A stretch of 34,961 bases of DNA from an uncultured Dorea sp. (GTDB lineage Bacteria; Bacillota; Clostridia; Lachnospirales; Lachnospiraceae): positions 1 to 34,961 of the forward strand of contig CAJTZE010000036.1 in the NCBI GenBank assembly GCA_910584265.1, in the 5' to 3' direction. The notes under the pieces were generated by a model. The model did no database searches. It was not told the origin of the DNA and saw nothing but the letters and a program-made list of their open reading frames with translations. Numbering within the stretch: position 1 is the first letter of the stretch; every line of letters starts with the position of its first letter. A program made the translations under genes and the position numbers. Below are positions 22,477-30,927 of the stretch, in pieces.

Positions 22477-24150
22477 CTATGCCGTTTTTTCTTCTTTGGA
22501 ACGCTTCTGTTTCAAACGTTCTTGGAACATTTCTTCATATTCTTCAGCAGATGGAGCGTTGATAATCCCAACACCGCTATAATAAATGTCAATGGGATAT
22601 ACAGTCTTTCCGTCTATGACCTGCTTCTTTGATACCATGATATAGTCAACAAACTCATTAACACTGGCAGGCGTAAGCTCTTTGATTTCCGTGTAACGCT
22701 TAACCTTATCTATAAAAGCGGAGACATTTGCGGTCTTGTCATCCTGCATTTCTATATCAGCTTTTAACTGAATAAGAGAGTCTTTCAGCATTTTCTGCTC
22801 GGTTTCATAATTTGCCGACATTATTGAAAATCGCTCATCGCTCAGTTTGCCCGATACATTATCCTCATAAATCCGCTGAAATAATATGTCAAGTTCAGCA
22901 ATACGTTTTTCGGATTTGGCTAACTCACGTCGCTTCTTGGCAAGCTCCTTTTTCTGTTCCTCGCTCGATTTGTCAAGCTGTTCCTGCACAAACTGTTTTT
23001 CAAACGCCTGCACATAGAACAGGACACGCTGCAAACTCTCAAGCACTAAGGTGTAAACGACCTTTTCACGAATATAATGTGCGGTACAGTTTGCCGTATT
23101 CTTGCGGTAGTTAGAGCAGAAAAAATATGCCTGCTCTCGGCTGTAATTGTTCGTCACACTGTAATACAGCTTTTCTTCGCAGTCGGCACAATAGAGTAAT
23201 CCAGAAAAAATGCTGACCTCGCCTGTGCGGTTTGGTCTGCGTTTATGGCTTCTAAGTTCCTGCACAAGTTCCCAAGTATTGTTATCAATGATGGCTTCGT
23301 GGGTATTTTCAAAGACTTTCCATTCTTCTCGTGGTCTGTGTATTTTGGTCTTGTCTTTGAAAGAGCGTGTCGTAGAACGGAAATTAACCGTATGTCCGCA
23401 GTATTCAAGCCGTTCCAAAATATCTGCAACCGTTCTTGCCGCCCACTTATGAGGTATGGCGGGAAGTGCAGATGTCTTTCGACCTTGTGCCTGCCAATAT
23501 TCTGTTGGTGTTGGAATACCCTCCGAGAAAAGGATATTTGCTATCTGTGTTGGTCCATATCCCTCAATGCACAAATGGAATATTCTGCGTACAATTTCGG
23601 CTGCTTCTTCGTCAATCAGCCACTGGGCAGGTTCGGCTTCATTCTTCTTATAGCCATAGGGGATAATCGTTGTTAGTGGCTTGCCCGACATACCCTTGTT
23701 CTGGAACACTGCCCGCACTTTCTTTGAGGTGTTTTTGGCGTGCATTTCATTAAACCAGTCCTGTACGGGAAGAAAATCGCTCAATCCGTCTTTGGTGTCG
23801 ATATTGTCCATAATGGCAATATAGCGGATGCCCAGACGGACAAAATCTTCTTCCAATAGCTGACCGACAACAAGGCGGTTTCTGCCAAGCCTTGAATGGT
23901 CTTTGACAATAATCGTTCCAACTTTTCCTGCTTCGACAAGTTCCATCAATTCCATAAAAGACGGTCTTGTAAAGCTGACACCAGAATATCCGTCATCCAC
24001 AAAAAACTGTGGATTCTGAAATCCGTTATCCTTTGCGTATTTACTGACAATAGATTTTTGATTAATAATGCTGTTGCTTTCTCCTTGCAGCATATCATCA
24101 CGGCTGAGTCTGCAATAGAGAGCAGTAATTTTTTCTGACTGTCTGTGCAA
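22477..24150 (-). CDS. Large serine recombinase (TnpX/TndX family)
   Basis: Site-specific recombinase of 557 residues that excises and inserts the element. It starts at TTG (AAGGAG six bases upstream), with the catalytic Ser16 in ALYCRLSRDD, arginine motif VKDHSRLGRNR, the recombinase domain (about 160-270; PYGYKKNE, ADILERLEYCGHTVNF), a zinc ribbon (CADCEEKLYYS, FFCSNYRKNTANC), a coiled coil about 370-460 and a DUF4368-type C-terminus (TASVNEF, IDIYYSGVG). It lies at the left edge, as in Tn4451. These enzymes usually act on a central GA dinucleotide. It looks intact. Confidence 0.92.
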   Translation of the reverse strand: MHRQSEKITALYCRLSRDDMLQGESNSIINQKSIVSKYAKDNGFQNPQFFVDDGYSGVSFTRPSFMELMELVEAGKVGTIIVKDHSRLGRNRLVVGQLLEEDFVRLGIRYIAIMDNIDTKDGLSDFLPVQDWFNEMHAKNTSKKVRAVFQNKGMSGKPLTTIIPYGYKKNEAEPAQWLIDEEAAEIVRRIFHLCIEGYGPTQIANILFSEGIPTPTEYWQAQGRKTSALPAIPHKWAARTVADILERLEYCGHTVNFRSTTRSFKDKTKIHRPREEWKVFENTHEAIIDNNTWELVQELRSHKRRPNRTGEVSIFSGLLYCADCEEKLYYSVTNNYSREQAYFFCSNYRKNTANCTAHYIREKVVYTLVLESLQRVLFYVQAFEKQFVQEQLDKSSEEQKKELAKKRRELAKSEKRIAELDILFQRIYEDNVSGKLSDERFSIMSANYETEQKMLKDSLIQLKADIEMQDDKTANVSAFIDKVKRYTEIKELTPASVNEFVDYIMVSKKQVIDGKTVYPIDIYYSGVGIINAPSAEEYEEMFQERLKQKRSKEEKTA

Positions 24151-24253
24151 AATAAACTCCTTTCCGACAGTCGGATATGATTTTTGTAGTGATGTTATTT
24201 TACCATATCTACCGTCTCACTTCAATGCTTTAAAGCGTGAATTTAAAATATGT

Positions 24254-24520
24254 TTACACTTCTTTGGTCAATATCCGATTGACCTTGCTTATCATATCTT
24301 CCCTTTGTTCTCTGTCAAAGTGGGAGCGGACAGCATAATAAATGCCATCAATCTCCTTTATAAAATCTAAATCTTTTGGTTTTGAGATTTGCTCAAAGAA
24401 AGCAAGACGTTTGTTTTTTGGTAAATCTGCAAGCATATCGTAAATATTGTCGATTGCTTCTCGGATAGCAGTATCTTCGATAAAGTCCTCTTTTGTTGTT
24501 TTATCTATATAACTGTTCAT
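24254..24520 (-). CDS. Small element-encoded protein of unknown function
   Basis: 88 residues from the ATG at 24520 (GGGAGG ten bases upstream; an ATG six codons earlier overlaps that site and is unlikely to be used). Mostly helical and charged: DFIEDTAIREAIDNIYDML, NKRLAFFEQI, DREQREDMISKVNRIL. No known domain is recognised. It lies between the recombinase and the HTH regulators, the position of small accessory proteins in Tn4451-like elements. Confidence 0.6.
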   Translation of the reverse strand: MNSYIDKTTKEDFIEDTAIREAIDNIYDMLADLPKNKRLAFFEQISKPKDLDFIKEIDGIYYAVRSHFDREQREDMISKVNRILTKEV

Positions 24521-24602
24521 CTGCAATAATCCTCCCATGAAGAATAGGGCGAGAAAAAATATCCCTCACCCTATAGTCCTTGAAAAAGCTGAAATTTACC
24601 CT

Positions 24603-25031
24603 TTAACGCTTAAAATTCTTCAGTTTTTTTCTCAAATGGTCTAACCTTGCATAGATAGCCACCGTTGTTAATTGGACAATCGGGGCAATCTTCTTTGTGG
24701 AATAGCCCTGCATTTTCAGCAGAATGATTTGTAAAGTACGCCTGTCCACTTTGGCTAATGCAAGGTACAAATTTTCGTTCTCAATTTCATCCAGTAAATC
24801 TGCAACCGTCTTTACCTCCGCTTGTTGCTCTTTGTCTGCCATTCCCTCAAGGTACTCTGCAATGTCATTTGTCCATCGGTAAAACCGCCTGTTGGAATTA
24901 AAATCTGTCCTGTCATCTATGCGGATTTGCTCAATGACCGATTCATCAACGCCGCACTTACGCAGTATCTTTTCTTCCGCTTCTTTCCAGATACGCCATT
25001 TTTTCTTCTCTCGTCCGTGGTTATATGCCAT
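24603..25031 (-). CDS. Sigma-70 region 4-like HTH protein of the element
   Basis: 142 residues, DNA-binding. The C-terminal third reads LAKVDRRTLQIILLKMQGYSTKKIA-PIVQLTTVAIYARLDHLRKKL, a sigma region 4-type helix-turn-helix; the N-terminal part is basic then acidic and helical with no known domain. Such small proteins are common regulators of clostridial transposons and integrative elements. It follows a terminator that closes the upstream sigma-like gene. Function in the element (recombinase or transfer control) is inferred. Confidence 0.75.
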   Translation of the reverse strand: MAYNHGREKKKWRIWKEAEEKILRKCGVDESVIEQIRIDDRTDFNSNRRFYRWTNDIAEYLEGMADKEQQAEVKTVADLLDEIENENLYLALAKVDRRTLQIILLKMQGYSTKKIAPIVQLTTVAIYARLDHLRKKLKNFKR

Positions 25032-25080
25032 GTCTTTTCCTCCAATCGGGAATTAAGTAAATCCAAGATTGAGAGGGCTT

Positions 25081-25121
25081 AAAAAACCCCCTCATTTTCC
25101 AAAAGGAAAAAACAAGGGGGC
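25081..25121 (-). terminator. Terminator between the two sigma-like genes
   Basis: On the minus strand CCCCCTTG and a T-rich arm pair with GGAAAA and AGGGGG around a TTTT loop, followed directly by TTTTTT. A strong rho-independent terminator after the gene that ends at 25138. Confidence 0.85.
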
Positions 25122-25137
25122 TGAACGCTATAAAAAA

Positions 25138-25650
25138 CTAATTTTCTATTATCTTTCTTAACTTTGCAAGGATTTTGGCTTTGCGTTTGTTTATGACACT
25201 CTGGGTCATACCCAGCCTAAATCCGACTTCTCGTTCGGTAAGTCCATCAAAAAAGATTGCCTGTATCAACGCCTGTTCACTGTCCGACAATAAGGGCAGG
25301 GCGGTTTTCAGCCTGTCCAACATCACCGCATGGATAACAGTTTTCTCGACATCCGCCGATTCATCAGCAATGAAGTCTAAAGCGTTGCCCTCATCATCCA
25401 TAAAGCCATCCAATGAAAGCAGGCTGTTCTTTGTATCCAGTTTCTGAAGATAACGCCACCGCTCCTTATCCCGATAGAAGTCTGTGTACTGTTCTCTTGC
25501 GACTTCAAGCAAGCAGCCTTGAATGGGGATAAACAGCTTATCTAAATAACTCTGGTTGGCTTGCCTGCGGCAGCAGAAATCCCTATAGGATAATTCCACA
25601 TAGCTGCCGCTTTCTATGATATATACTTTTCTTGGTGCATATTTCACCAT
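25138..25650 (-). CDS. Sigma-70 family RNA polymerase sigma factor of the element
   Basis: 170 residues from the ATG at 25650 (GGGAGG six bases upstream); 45 further codons upstream are non-coding leader. N-terminal part VKYAPRKVYIIESGSYVEL and SYRDFCCRRQANQSYLDKLF, then region 2-like, and region 4: LPLLSDSEQALIQAIFFDGL-TEREVGFRLGMTQSVINKRKAKIL. It resembles regulators of Tn916-like and Tn4451-like elements. A hairpin terminator sits in its leader (25767-25798). Confidence 0.85.
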   Translation of the reverse strand: MVKYAPRKVYIIESGSYVELSYRDFCCRRQANQSYLDKLFIPIQGCLLEVAREQYTDFYRDKERWRYLQKLDTKNSLLSLDGFMDDEGNALDFIADESADVEKTVIHAVMLDRLKTALPLLSDSEQALIQAIFFDGLTEREVGFRLGMTQSVINKRKAKILAKLRKIIEN

Positions 25651-26098
25651 AAATACCTCCCATCTGAATTTTTGAAATTCTAAAAATCCAAATGGAGAGG
25701 GTGGTGAACGACAGTCCACACTAGAAACAGTCCTGTGACGTATTCTTATAAAAATCGACAAAAGGAAAACCGCAAAGGCTGTCACACCTTTACGGTTTAT
25801 AGATATTTTAGTTCTAATATATAGAGATTTGACTTCTACTTGTAGGGTGCAAAGCTCCCTTGTGCTGACAAGGATTTTTTTAACGGATTATCCGCCCATC
25901 CTTTATATGGTACATGTAAATAGAAGTCGCTGCTTGCAGGCAATAAAAATCCCTCCAAACTCGAAAAACAGGTTTGAAGGGCATTGGTTGTTCATTTAGG
26001 CATTGCAAAACAGCCCACCAAAACACCGTTTTTTTATTTGATGGGCTTGCTATTTGTAATTGTGTTTTTAATGCGTTAGTGTAATTATCTAATAATTA
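25651..26098. other. Leader and intergenic stretch with three hairpins, no gene
   Basis: No coding region is supported. From left to right it holds a hairpin AAACCGCAAAGG/CCTTTACGGTTT (25767-25798, minus-strand T-rich tail, a terminator or attenuator in front of the sigma gene), a terminator CCCTCCAAAC/GTTTGAAGGG (25951-25981, minus-strand tail TTTTTATTG), and a hairpin AGCCCACCAAA/TTTGATGGGCT (26012-26022 and 26037-26047). Confidence 0.6.
25951..25981 (-). terminator. Terminator after the DtxR-type remnant
   Basis: Minus-strand stem CCCTTCAAAC/GTTTGGAGGG (one mismatch) followed by ATTTTTATTG; it ends the MATE operon transcript. Confidence 0.65.
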
Positions 26099-26352
26099 TC
26101 AAGGAAATACACACTTGCGTTTTTCGTAGCTCTCGGTACTTATAACGTGTTCGATTGAGCAGGCATCTTTCTTAGCAATTTCAATCGGAACACCCATTTG
26201 AGCAAATTCTTGCTCCGCAACTGTTTCATTGCGACGGAAACGCTCGCCTTTGAAACACCCATATATTCAGCAATATTTACTGAATGGACATTGCTTGATT
26301 TTAACTGCAAGATATAAATTGTTTTCAAATAATCTTCTTTGGATTTTCCTAA
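26099..26352 (-). pseudogene. DtxR/MntR-family metalloregulator remnant
   Basis: Reading on from the MATE stop, one frame gives NLELGKSKEDYLKTIYILQL, then SSNVHSVNIAEYMGVSKASV and MKQLRSKNLL, the winged helix of DtxR/MntR proteins. After that a different frame continues QMGVPIEIAKKDACSIEHV then ISTESYEKRKCVFP and stops at 26099, the end of the metal-binding dimer domain. The middle (about 40 residues, including metal ligands) is missing, the frame shifts, and no ATG is present at the expected start. Seen: both halves. Inferred: a broken regulator of a metal-linked cassette. Confidence 0.75.
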
Positions 26353-26359
26353 TTCTAAG

Positions 26360-27721
26360 TTAATCCACCTCCCTTGATATTTCTGTGGATAAGGTACGAT
26401 TTATCTTCAATGCAAAAATTGTAGTCAGAATTGTCGTAAAAAGGTCTGCTAATGGCTGCACCCATATCACGCCAGTTAAGTTAAACAAATGTGGCAATAC
26501 GATAACCAATGGGAAAAAGAAAATACCTTGTCTGCTTAAACTGAGTACACTTCCCACTAAACTCTTGCCAATAGCAAGATAAAGTGATGCATATACCATC
26601 TGAAAACCGAATGTAATAAATAATATTGCATTAAGTCTGAGTGCTTTTTCTGCTAAACCGACCATCTCCGCATCTGTCCCAAAAAGGGATACAATTGGAT
26701 TTGCAAATATAATAAGTATGATGGCAGCAATCACGCAGAATACTGTTGACCAAGCCATACAGAGCTTAATAGACTTTTTCAATCTGCCAAACTTCTTTGC
26801 ACCATAGTTGTATCCTGCAAATGGCTGAAAACCTTTCAGAAATCCGAAAACAACATACGTTACAACTGTCATAATACGGGTAACAGCTCCCATAGCCGCT
26901 ACTGCATAATCACCATAAGGTTTTGATGCAGTATTGATAGTTCCCATAGCCGCACTTGCAAGAAGTTGGAACAGAAGTACAGGAATGCCTATTTTCAAAA
27001 CTTCCGTATAGATTGTTTTTGAGGGTGATATATTTTTGACAGAAAATCTTAAAACGCCTTTCTTCCTTGCTATGTATCCAATATAAAGTATCATGTTGAT
27101 ACACAAAGAAATAACTGTTGCGATAGCTGCTCCCTCGATGCCTAAATCCATACCATAAATCATAATAGGGTCTAAAATCACATTAGCAATACTTCCCGTA
27201 AGCATAGCAATCATTGTGAATTTTGTAGCACCTTGAGCTGTAAGCAAATTATTCATCATAACAGTAAATACATTGATAATTGAACCCGTTATATAAATTC
27301 TGGCATAGGCTCTTGCATAAGGTAAAATCGTTTCGGTCGAGCCTAATGAAGTAAGTACAGGGTCAAGAAATACCATAATCCCTATAATGATAATTGCACC
27401 CACAAGAAGCCCTGAAAAAAGTGCGGTGGAAGCTGTTTTATTTGCCTGTTCGTTATCACCCTTTCCAAGTAACCGTGATATATACGAGGAAGCCCCCGCT
27501 CCAAACATCATGCCCAAACCTATAATGATTTGAACGATTGGAAATACAACGGATACAGCTCCCATCTGGCTCATACCCAGACCGCCTACAAAGTACGCAT
27601 CAATAGCGTTGTATAAGGCAGAAATCAGCATACCAACCATTGTCGGTATCCCTAACTTAAGCAATGCAGAAGCAACGCCTGCTTCTTCGAGTAAATAGAT
27701 ACGATTTGACTTTTTTTCCAT
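26360..27721 (-). CDS. MATE-family multidrug/organic cation exporter
   Basis: 453-residue membrane protein with twelve hydrophobic segments in two homologous halves, the MATE layout (PTMVGMLISALYNAIDAYFV in the first half; IGIPVLLFQLLASAAMGTIN in the second). Exports drugs or metabolites with Na+ or H+ antiport; substrate not readable. AGGAGG eight bases upstream sets the start. It lies 30 bases after the CDF gene and probably shares a transcript with it; a DtxR-type remnant overlaps its end region. It belongs to the cargo of the element. Confidence 0.9.
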   Translation of the reverse strand: MEKKSNRIYLLEEAGVASALLKLGIPTMVGMLISALYNAIDAYFVGGLGMSQMGAVSVVFPIVQIIIGLGMMFGAGASSYISRLLGKGDNEQANKTASTALFSGLLVGAIIIIGIMVFLDPVLTSLGSTETILPYARAYARIYITGSIINVFTVMMNNLLTAQGATKFTMIAMLTGSIANVILDPIMIYGMDLGIEGAAIATVISLCINMILYIGYIARKKGVLRFSVKNISPSKTIYTEVLKIGIPVLLFQLLASAAMGTINTASKPYGDYAVAAMGAVTRIMTVVTYVVFGFLKGFQPFAGYNYGAKKFGRLKKSIKLCMAWSTVFCVIAAIILIIFANPIVSLFGTDAEMVGLAEKALRLNAILFITFGFQMVYASLYLAIGKSLVGSVLSLSRQGIFFFPLVIVLPHLFNLTGVIWVQPLADLFTTILTTIFALKINRTLSTEISREVD

Positions 27722-27751
27722 TTGAATGTCCTCCTAATGTTAATTTTTATA

Positions 27752-28933
27752 TTATCGGTGCAGGCTTAGACGCTCACGCCGTATAATACCTTTGATAACG
27801 GTATGGTATTTTGAATCTTGAAACTCAATTCTTTCCGTAATATCTTTGCGTATTTCTTCTTCTCTTTTTTGCAATTCAGCAGGATAAATCATGTCGAAAG
27901 CTATATTGATACAAGAACCATTTTCAATTAGCCTGAAATTATCAACCTTAATTTCATTGCTGTATTTTTTCAAAATAGAGTTTATCTGTTCCATAATGGT
28001 ATGCGTTAATGATTCATCGTGAAGAATATAGTTAATCTGTATAAAACAATCACAATGAAACTTTTTGTATAACTCGTAGGATATTTGATTGATTGCAATA
28101 TAGAGTTGCCCGCTGTCTTTTTTGTATCCTTCAGCACGCATAGAAACCACAAAATATCCAAATCCATAATCATGCAGCATCAGATTACGGACGGAAATGA
28201 TTTCTGGATACAATCCAACTATTTGCAGGATAGTGTCTTTTGTATCTGCATCGGCGGCTTTGCCCATAATACGCCCCAATACTTCCCACAAACTTTTGAT
28301 GCCTGCAAAAATAATGAACATCGAAACCATAACACCGCAATAACCATCAATCTCAAAATGTGTGGTATGAGAAATAATCGTTGAAATCAAAACTGAAATA
28401 GTGGCAATCGAGTCACTGATACAATCTGCGGCGGTTGCTTTCAAAGTTTCTGAATCAGTAATCTTTGCAAATCGCTTATTGTAGTAATACATATAAACCT
28501 TTACCAGAATAGAAAGTACCAATACAATTACTACGGCAGCACTAAATATTTGCTCCTGTGGATTTGTTATCGCATTGACCGAAGTTTGAGCCAGTTTTAT
28601 TCCCAAAAGCAGAACTGCGATAGATGCAAAAATGCCCATAATCCACTCAATTCTTCCATGACCGAAGGGATGTGTACTCCCTCCGCCATATCCTGCAATC
28701 TTAAATCCCAAAAGTGACACCAAGTTTGTCCCTGCATCTGACAGGTTATTAAATCCATCTGCTGAAATGGCAACAGAATGACTGAATAATCCAATCGAAA
28801 TTTTTGCCATACACAAAAACAAATTTAACAAAATGCCAACAATGCTTGATAAAGCAGCATAGGCTTTCTTTACGCTTGGATTTGAAACATCTTCCTTATT
28901 TTTGATAAACAGTTGTATAAATAGTGACATCAT
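27752..28933 (-). CDS. Cation diffusion facilitator (CDF) family metal exporter
   Basis: 393 residues. Six hydrophobic segments in the first 230 residues, then a cytosolic domain longer than usual (about 170 residues). Metal-site motifs: segment 2 ISADGFNNLSDAGTN and segment 5 ATAADCISDSIAT. Aspartate rather than histidine in segment 5 (DxxxD) is more typical of Mn/Fe-type than zinc-type CDFs, an inference. The HPFGHGRIEW loop is standard. AGGAG precedes the start; two adjacent ATGs are possible. TetR half-sites upstream (28955-28980) suggest control by the TetR gene. Confidence 0.9.
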   Translation of the reverse strand: MMSLFIQLFIKNKEDVSNPSVKKAYAALSSIVGILLNLFLCMAKISIGLFSHSVAISADGFNNLSDAGTNLVSLLGFKIAGYGGGSTHPFGHGRIEWIMGIFASIAVLLLGIKLAQTSVNAITNPQEQIFSAAVVIVLVLSILVKVYMYYYNKRFAKITDSETLKATAADCISDSIATISVLISTIISHTTHFEIDGYCGVMVSMFIIFAGIKSLWEVLGRIMGKAADADTKDTILQIVGLYPEIISVRNLMLHDYGFGYFVVSMRAEGYKKDSGQLYIAINQISYELYKKFHCDCFIQINYILHDESLTHTIMEQINSILKKYSNEIKVDNFRLIENGSCINIAFDMIYPAELQKREEEIRKDITERIEFQDSKYHTVIKGIIRRERLSLHR

Positions 28934-28954
28934 ATAAAACCTCTCCTTTCAAAA

Positions 28955-28980
28955 CTGAACATAAATTCAATATTGTTCAA
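28955..28980. promoter_or_regulatory. Candidate TetR half-sites before the CDF gene
   Basis: CTGAAC (28955-28960) and GTTCAA (28975-28980) in inverted order with an ATTCAA between them. The arms match those of the operator at 29584-29599, so the TetR protein probably binds here too. The spacing differs (14 bases versus 4). Confidence 0.5.
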
Positions 28981-28981
28981 T

Positions 28982-29012
28982 AAAAAAAGGAATTGGTCTA
29001 AAGACCAATTCC
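28982..29012 (-). terminator. Terminator at the end of the TetR gene
   Basis: Minus-strand palindrome GGAATTGGTCT/AGACCAATTCC followed by TTTTTTT (28988-28982), overlapping the TetR stop. Downstream CDF and MATE would need read-through or their own promoter. Confidence 0.75.
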
Positions 29013-29567
29013 CGACAAATACATTTTCGATAATTTATGTAGTATCATAACCGCCCATTCCTTTCCTTTATAATGATACATAATCTGCATCAATCCATCT
29101 ACAAAGTTATTTGCAATAATGTGTGAAAATATTTCATCATCCGTATCATCATTCCGATGCTTATTCAAATGTTCTTCTATGTCCTTAATAAAACGTTCTT
29201 TTTCATTCTCATATTTTGTGCCACCGCTCTTATCAATCAATATGATAAATTCCTGCCGATGATCAAAAAGATTCAATATACATTCGGCTTCTGCCTTGCT
29301 AAGCCCATAAATTTCACTATTCGCATGTTTGCTTTTATCTTCCTCTCCTGCGGTTAATACCCTTTCCCAATCATATAGGACAGGTCGGAGAACAGCCTCA
29401 AAAAGAGATTCTTTGTTTTCATAGTAGGAATAGATAAGCCCCGTGGGAATTTTAGCTTGTTTAGCAATATTACGCATAGCTGCCGATTTATAGCCCCTGT
29501 CAAAAAATTCCTGCAATGCGGCTCTTAATATGTTTTCTCGTATTTCTTCTTTAAGTACCTGTGCCAT
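28998..29567 (-). CDS. TetR-family transcriptional repressor
   Basis: 189 residues. N-terminal helix-turn-helix REEIRENILRAALQEFFDRG, MRNIAKQAKIPTGLIYSYYENKESLF, then an all-helical ligand domain with a long charged stretch. Precedes the CDF and MATE genes in the same direction and has a palindromic operator right after its own -10 box, so it is autoregulated and probably controls the exporters. The ligand is unknown. GAGGGAAAG before the ATG sets the start. Confidence 0.92.
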   Translation of the reverse strand: MAQVLKEEIRENILRAALQEFFDRGYKSAAMRNIAKQAKIPTGLIYSYYENKESLFEAVLRPVLYDWERVLTAGEEDKSKHANSEIYGLSKAEAECILNLFDHRQEFIILIDKSGGTKYENEKERFIKDIEEHLNKHRNDDTDDEIFSHIIANNFVDGLMQIMYHYKGKEWAVMILHKLSKMYLSGIGL

Positions 29568-29583
29568 TTCTTTCCCTCTATTT

Positions 29584-29599
29584 TTGAACTTCTGTTCAA
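29584..29599. promoter_or_regulatory. TetR operator TTGAAC-TTCT-GTTCAA
   Basis: A 16-base palindrome with 6-bp arms, abutting the -10 box of the TetR promoter on the minus strand (TTGACA 29627-29622, 17 bases, TATAAT 29604-29599). Position and symmetry fit autorepression. Confidence 0.8.
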
Positions 29600-29627
29600 T
29601 TATATTCTTTGATTACATATTTGTCAA
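29599..29627 (-). promoter_or_regulatory. Consensus promoter of the TetR cassette
   Basis: TTGACA, 17-base spacer, TATAAT on the minus strand, a full consensus pair with the operator immediately downstream. Confidence 0.85.
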
Positions 29628-29663
29628 GTCCTGTGTGAAACTGACTTGCAAATATTTTAGGAG

Positions 29664-29735
29664 GGGTCTTAGGGGCGAAAGTCCCTAACAAGCGAATTTG
29701 GATAGCCAAATTCAGTGCTTGGTAAGACATAACTT
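29664..29735. other. Candidate origin of transfer (oriT) of the element
   Basis: Three stacked structures in 72 bases: TTAGGGGC/GTCCCTAA with a GAAA loop (29669-29688), GAATTTGG/CCAAATTC perfect 8-bp stem (29694-29713), and CAAGC/GCTTG enclosing the latter (29689-29693, 29717-29721), then GGTAAGACATAAC. Nested hairpins of this kind sit before mobilisation genes in clostridial mobilisable elements. No relaxase gene follows. Inferred, not proven; nick site unknown. Confidence 0.55.
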
Positions 29736-29835
29736 TTTTCATATATACTCAAAACTATATCTTTTGTCATCTTTCTGAAATCATATTATTGTGTCACTTT
29801 GCATATATTAATTTCAATGTTGTTACCTAAATACT

Positions 29836-29865
29836 TGATTTATTTTGGAATAATCTATTATAATG
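29836..29865 (+). promoter_or_regulatory. Promoter of the TIR gene
   Basis: TTGATT (29836-29841), 18 bases, TATAAT (29860-29865). Its expected start near 29872 excludes the upstream in-frame ATG at 29863 as start codon. Confidence 0.7.
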
Positions 29866-29895
29866 AAAGGGACAATTTGTATGAGGAGAAAACCT

Positions 29896-30918
29896 ATGAA
29901 AGTATTTATTAGTTGGTCGGGTAATATCAGTTGGAAAGTTGCAGTTATTTTTAGGGATTGGCTTCCCTCTGTTATACAATCACTTGAACCATATGTTTCG
30001 TCTGAAGATATTGATAAAGGTGCTAGATGGAGCACTGATATAGCAAAAGAACTTGAAGATTCAACATTTGGAATATTATGTGTAACAAAGGAAAATTTAG
30101 AGGCTCCATGGCTATCTTTTGAAGCAGGTGCACTTTCTAAGACAATGGAAAAATCCTTTGTCACACCGTTCTTATTTGATATAAAGCGTTCAGAGGTGCA
30201 GGGACCAATTTTACAATTTCAATCAACTATTTTTCAAAAAGATGACATTAAGAAAATGGTTCAAACATTAAATAAAGCTTGTGGGGATGCAGGCATATCC
30301 GAGCAACGCCTTGATAAATCATTTGATGTTTGGTATCCGACTCTTGAAAAAGAATTAATAGAATTGAGAGATGAAAGTTCAAACAAAAAAAATGAAGATG
30401 TTGCACCAGAAGATGTCAATCATTCTTCTGAAATATTAGAAGAAATCCTCGAACTTTCCAGAGACAATCAAAAATTGTTACGAAATCCCGACGCTAAACT
30501 GTACGATGATATGGAAAAAATTAAAGATTCCTTGGAACGCATTTCTATGAGAAATGAAATGGCATTTGAACGGAAAAGAATGTCAAAAAAATATAGTTCT
30601 ATGTTTTTTGATGAAATTATGCATATGAGCGGCAAACGTAGTTCTTATGCTTTTTTGATGACGCTTAGTCTATTGAAAGAAGATTTTCCTTGGATTTATG
30701 ATATGGGGAAAGAACTAATCGACATACTAAAAAGTAGAAATACTCCTGACGAAAAATCAATAGCTATTAGAGAATTTAGAGACATGATTGATTTCACTTT
30801 TAGTCATCCTATGATGAGAGATATATTTGGTCGTACGAAAGATAGTATAATGTTCATGAAAGAGCTTCCATATTCTTTAATGAGGTATTTGGATGAAATA
30901 TCAGAGCAATACAATTGA
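29896..30918 (+). CDS. TIR-domain protein, candidate NAD-consuming defence effector
   Basis: 340 residues from the ATG at 29896 (AGGAG eight bases upstream; two earlier in-frame ATGs are less likely). N-terminal TIR-type domain about 1-125: KVFISWSG, YVSSEDIDKGARW, STFGILCVTKENLEAPWLSFEAGAL, TPFLFDI. Glu76 in the SFEAGAL helix is at the place of the catalytic glutamate of TIR NADases. Residues about 160-215 are charged and probably coiled coil; about 225-340 is a helical domain I do not recognise. It is on the cargo side between the oriT-like region and TnpV, alone and strand-opposed to its neighbours. It could be a self-contained abortive-infection protein; a host-immune-modulating role is less likely given no signal peptide. 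Confidence 0.8.
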   Translation: MKVFISWSGNISWKVAVIFRDWLPSVIQSLEPYVSSEDIDKGARWSTDIAKELEDSTFGILCVTKENLEAPWLSFEAGALSKTMEKSFVTPFLFDIKRSEVQGPILQFQSTIFQKDDIKKMVQTLNKACGDAGISEQRLDKSFDVWYPTLEKELIELRDESSNKKNEDVAPEDVNHSSEILEEILELSRDNQKLLRNPDAKLYDDMEKIKDSLERISMRNEMAFERKRMSKKYSSMFFDEIMHMSGKRSSYAFLMTLSLLKEDFPWIYDMGKELIDILKSRNTPDEKSIAIREFRDMIDFTFSHPMMRDIFGRTKDSIMFMKELPYSLMRYLDEISEQYN

Positions 30919-30927
30919 TTGTATTGT

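Noticed and set aside
29863..29895. Upstream in-frame ATGs (29863, 29881) as starts of the TIR protein
   Set aside because: The first lies within the -10 box region and before the expected transcript start; neither has a ribosome site, while 29896 has AGGAG.
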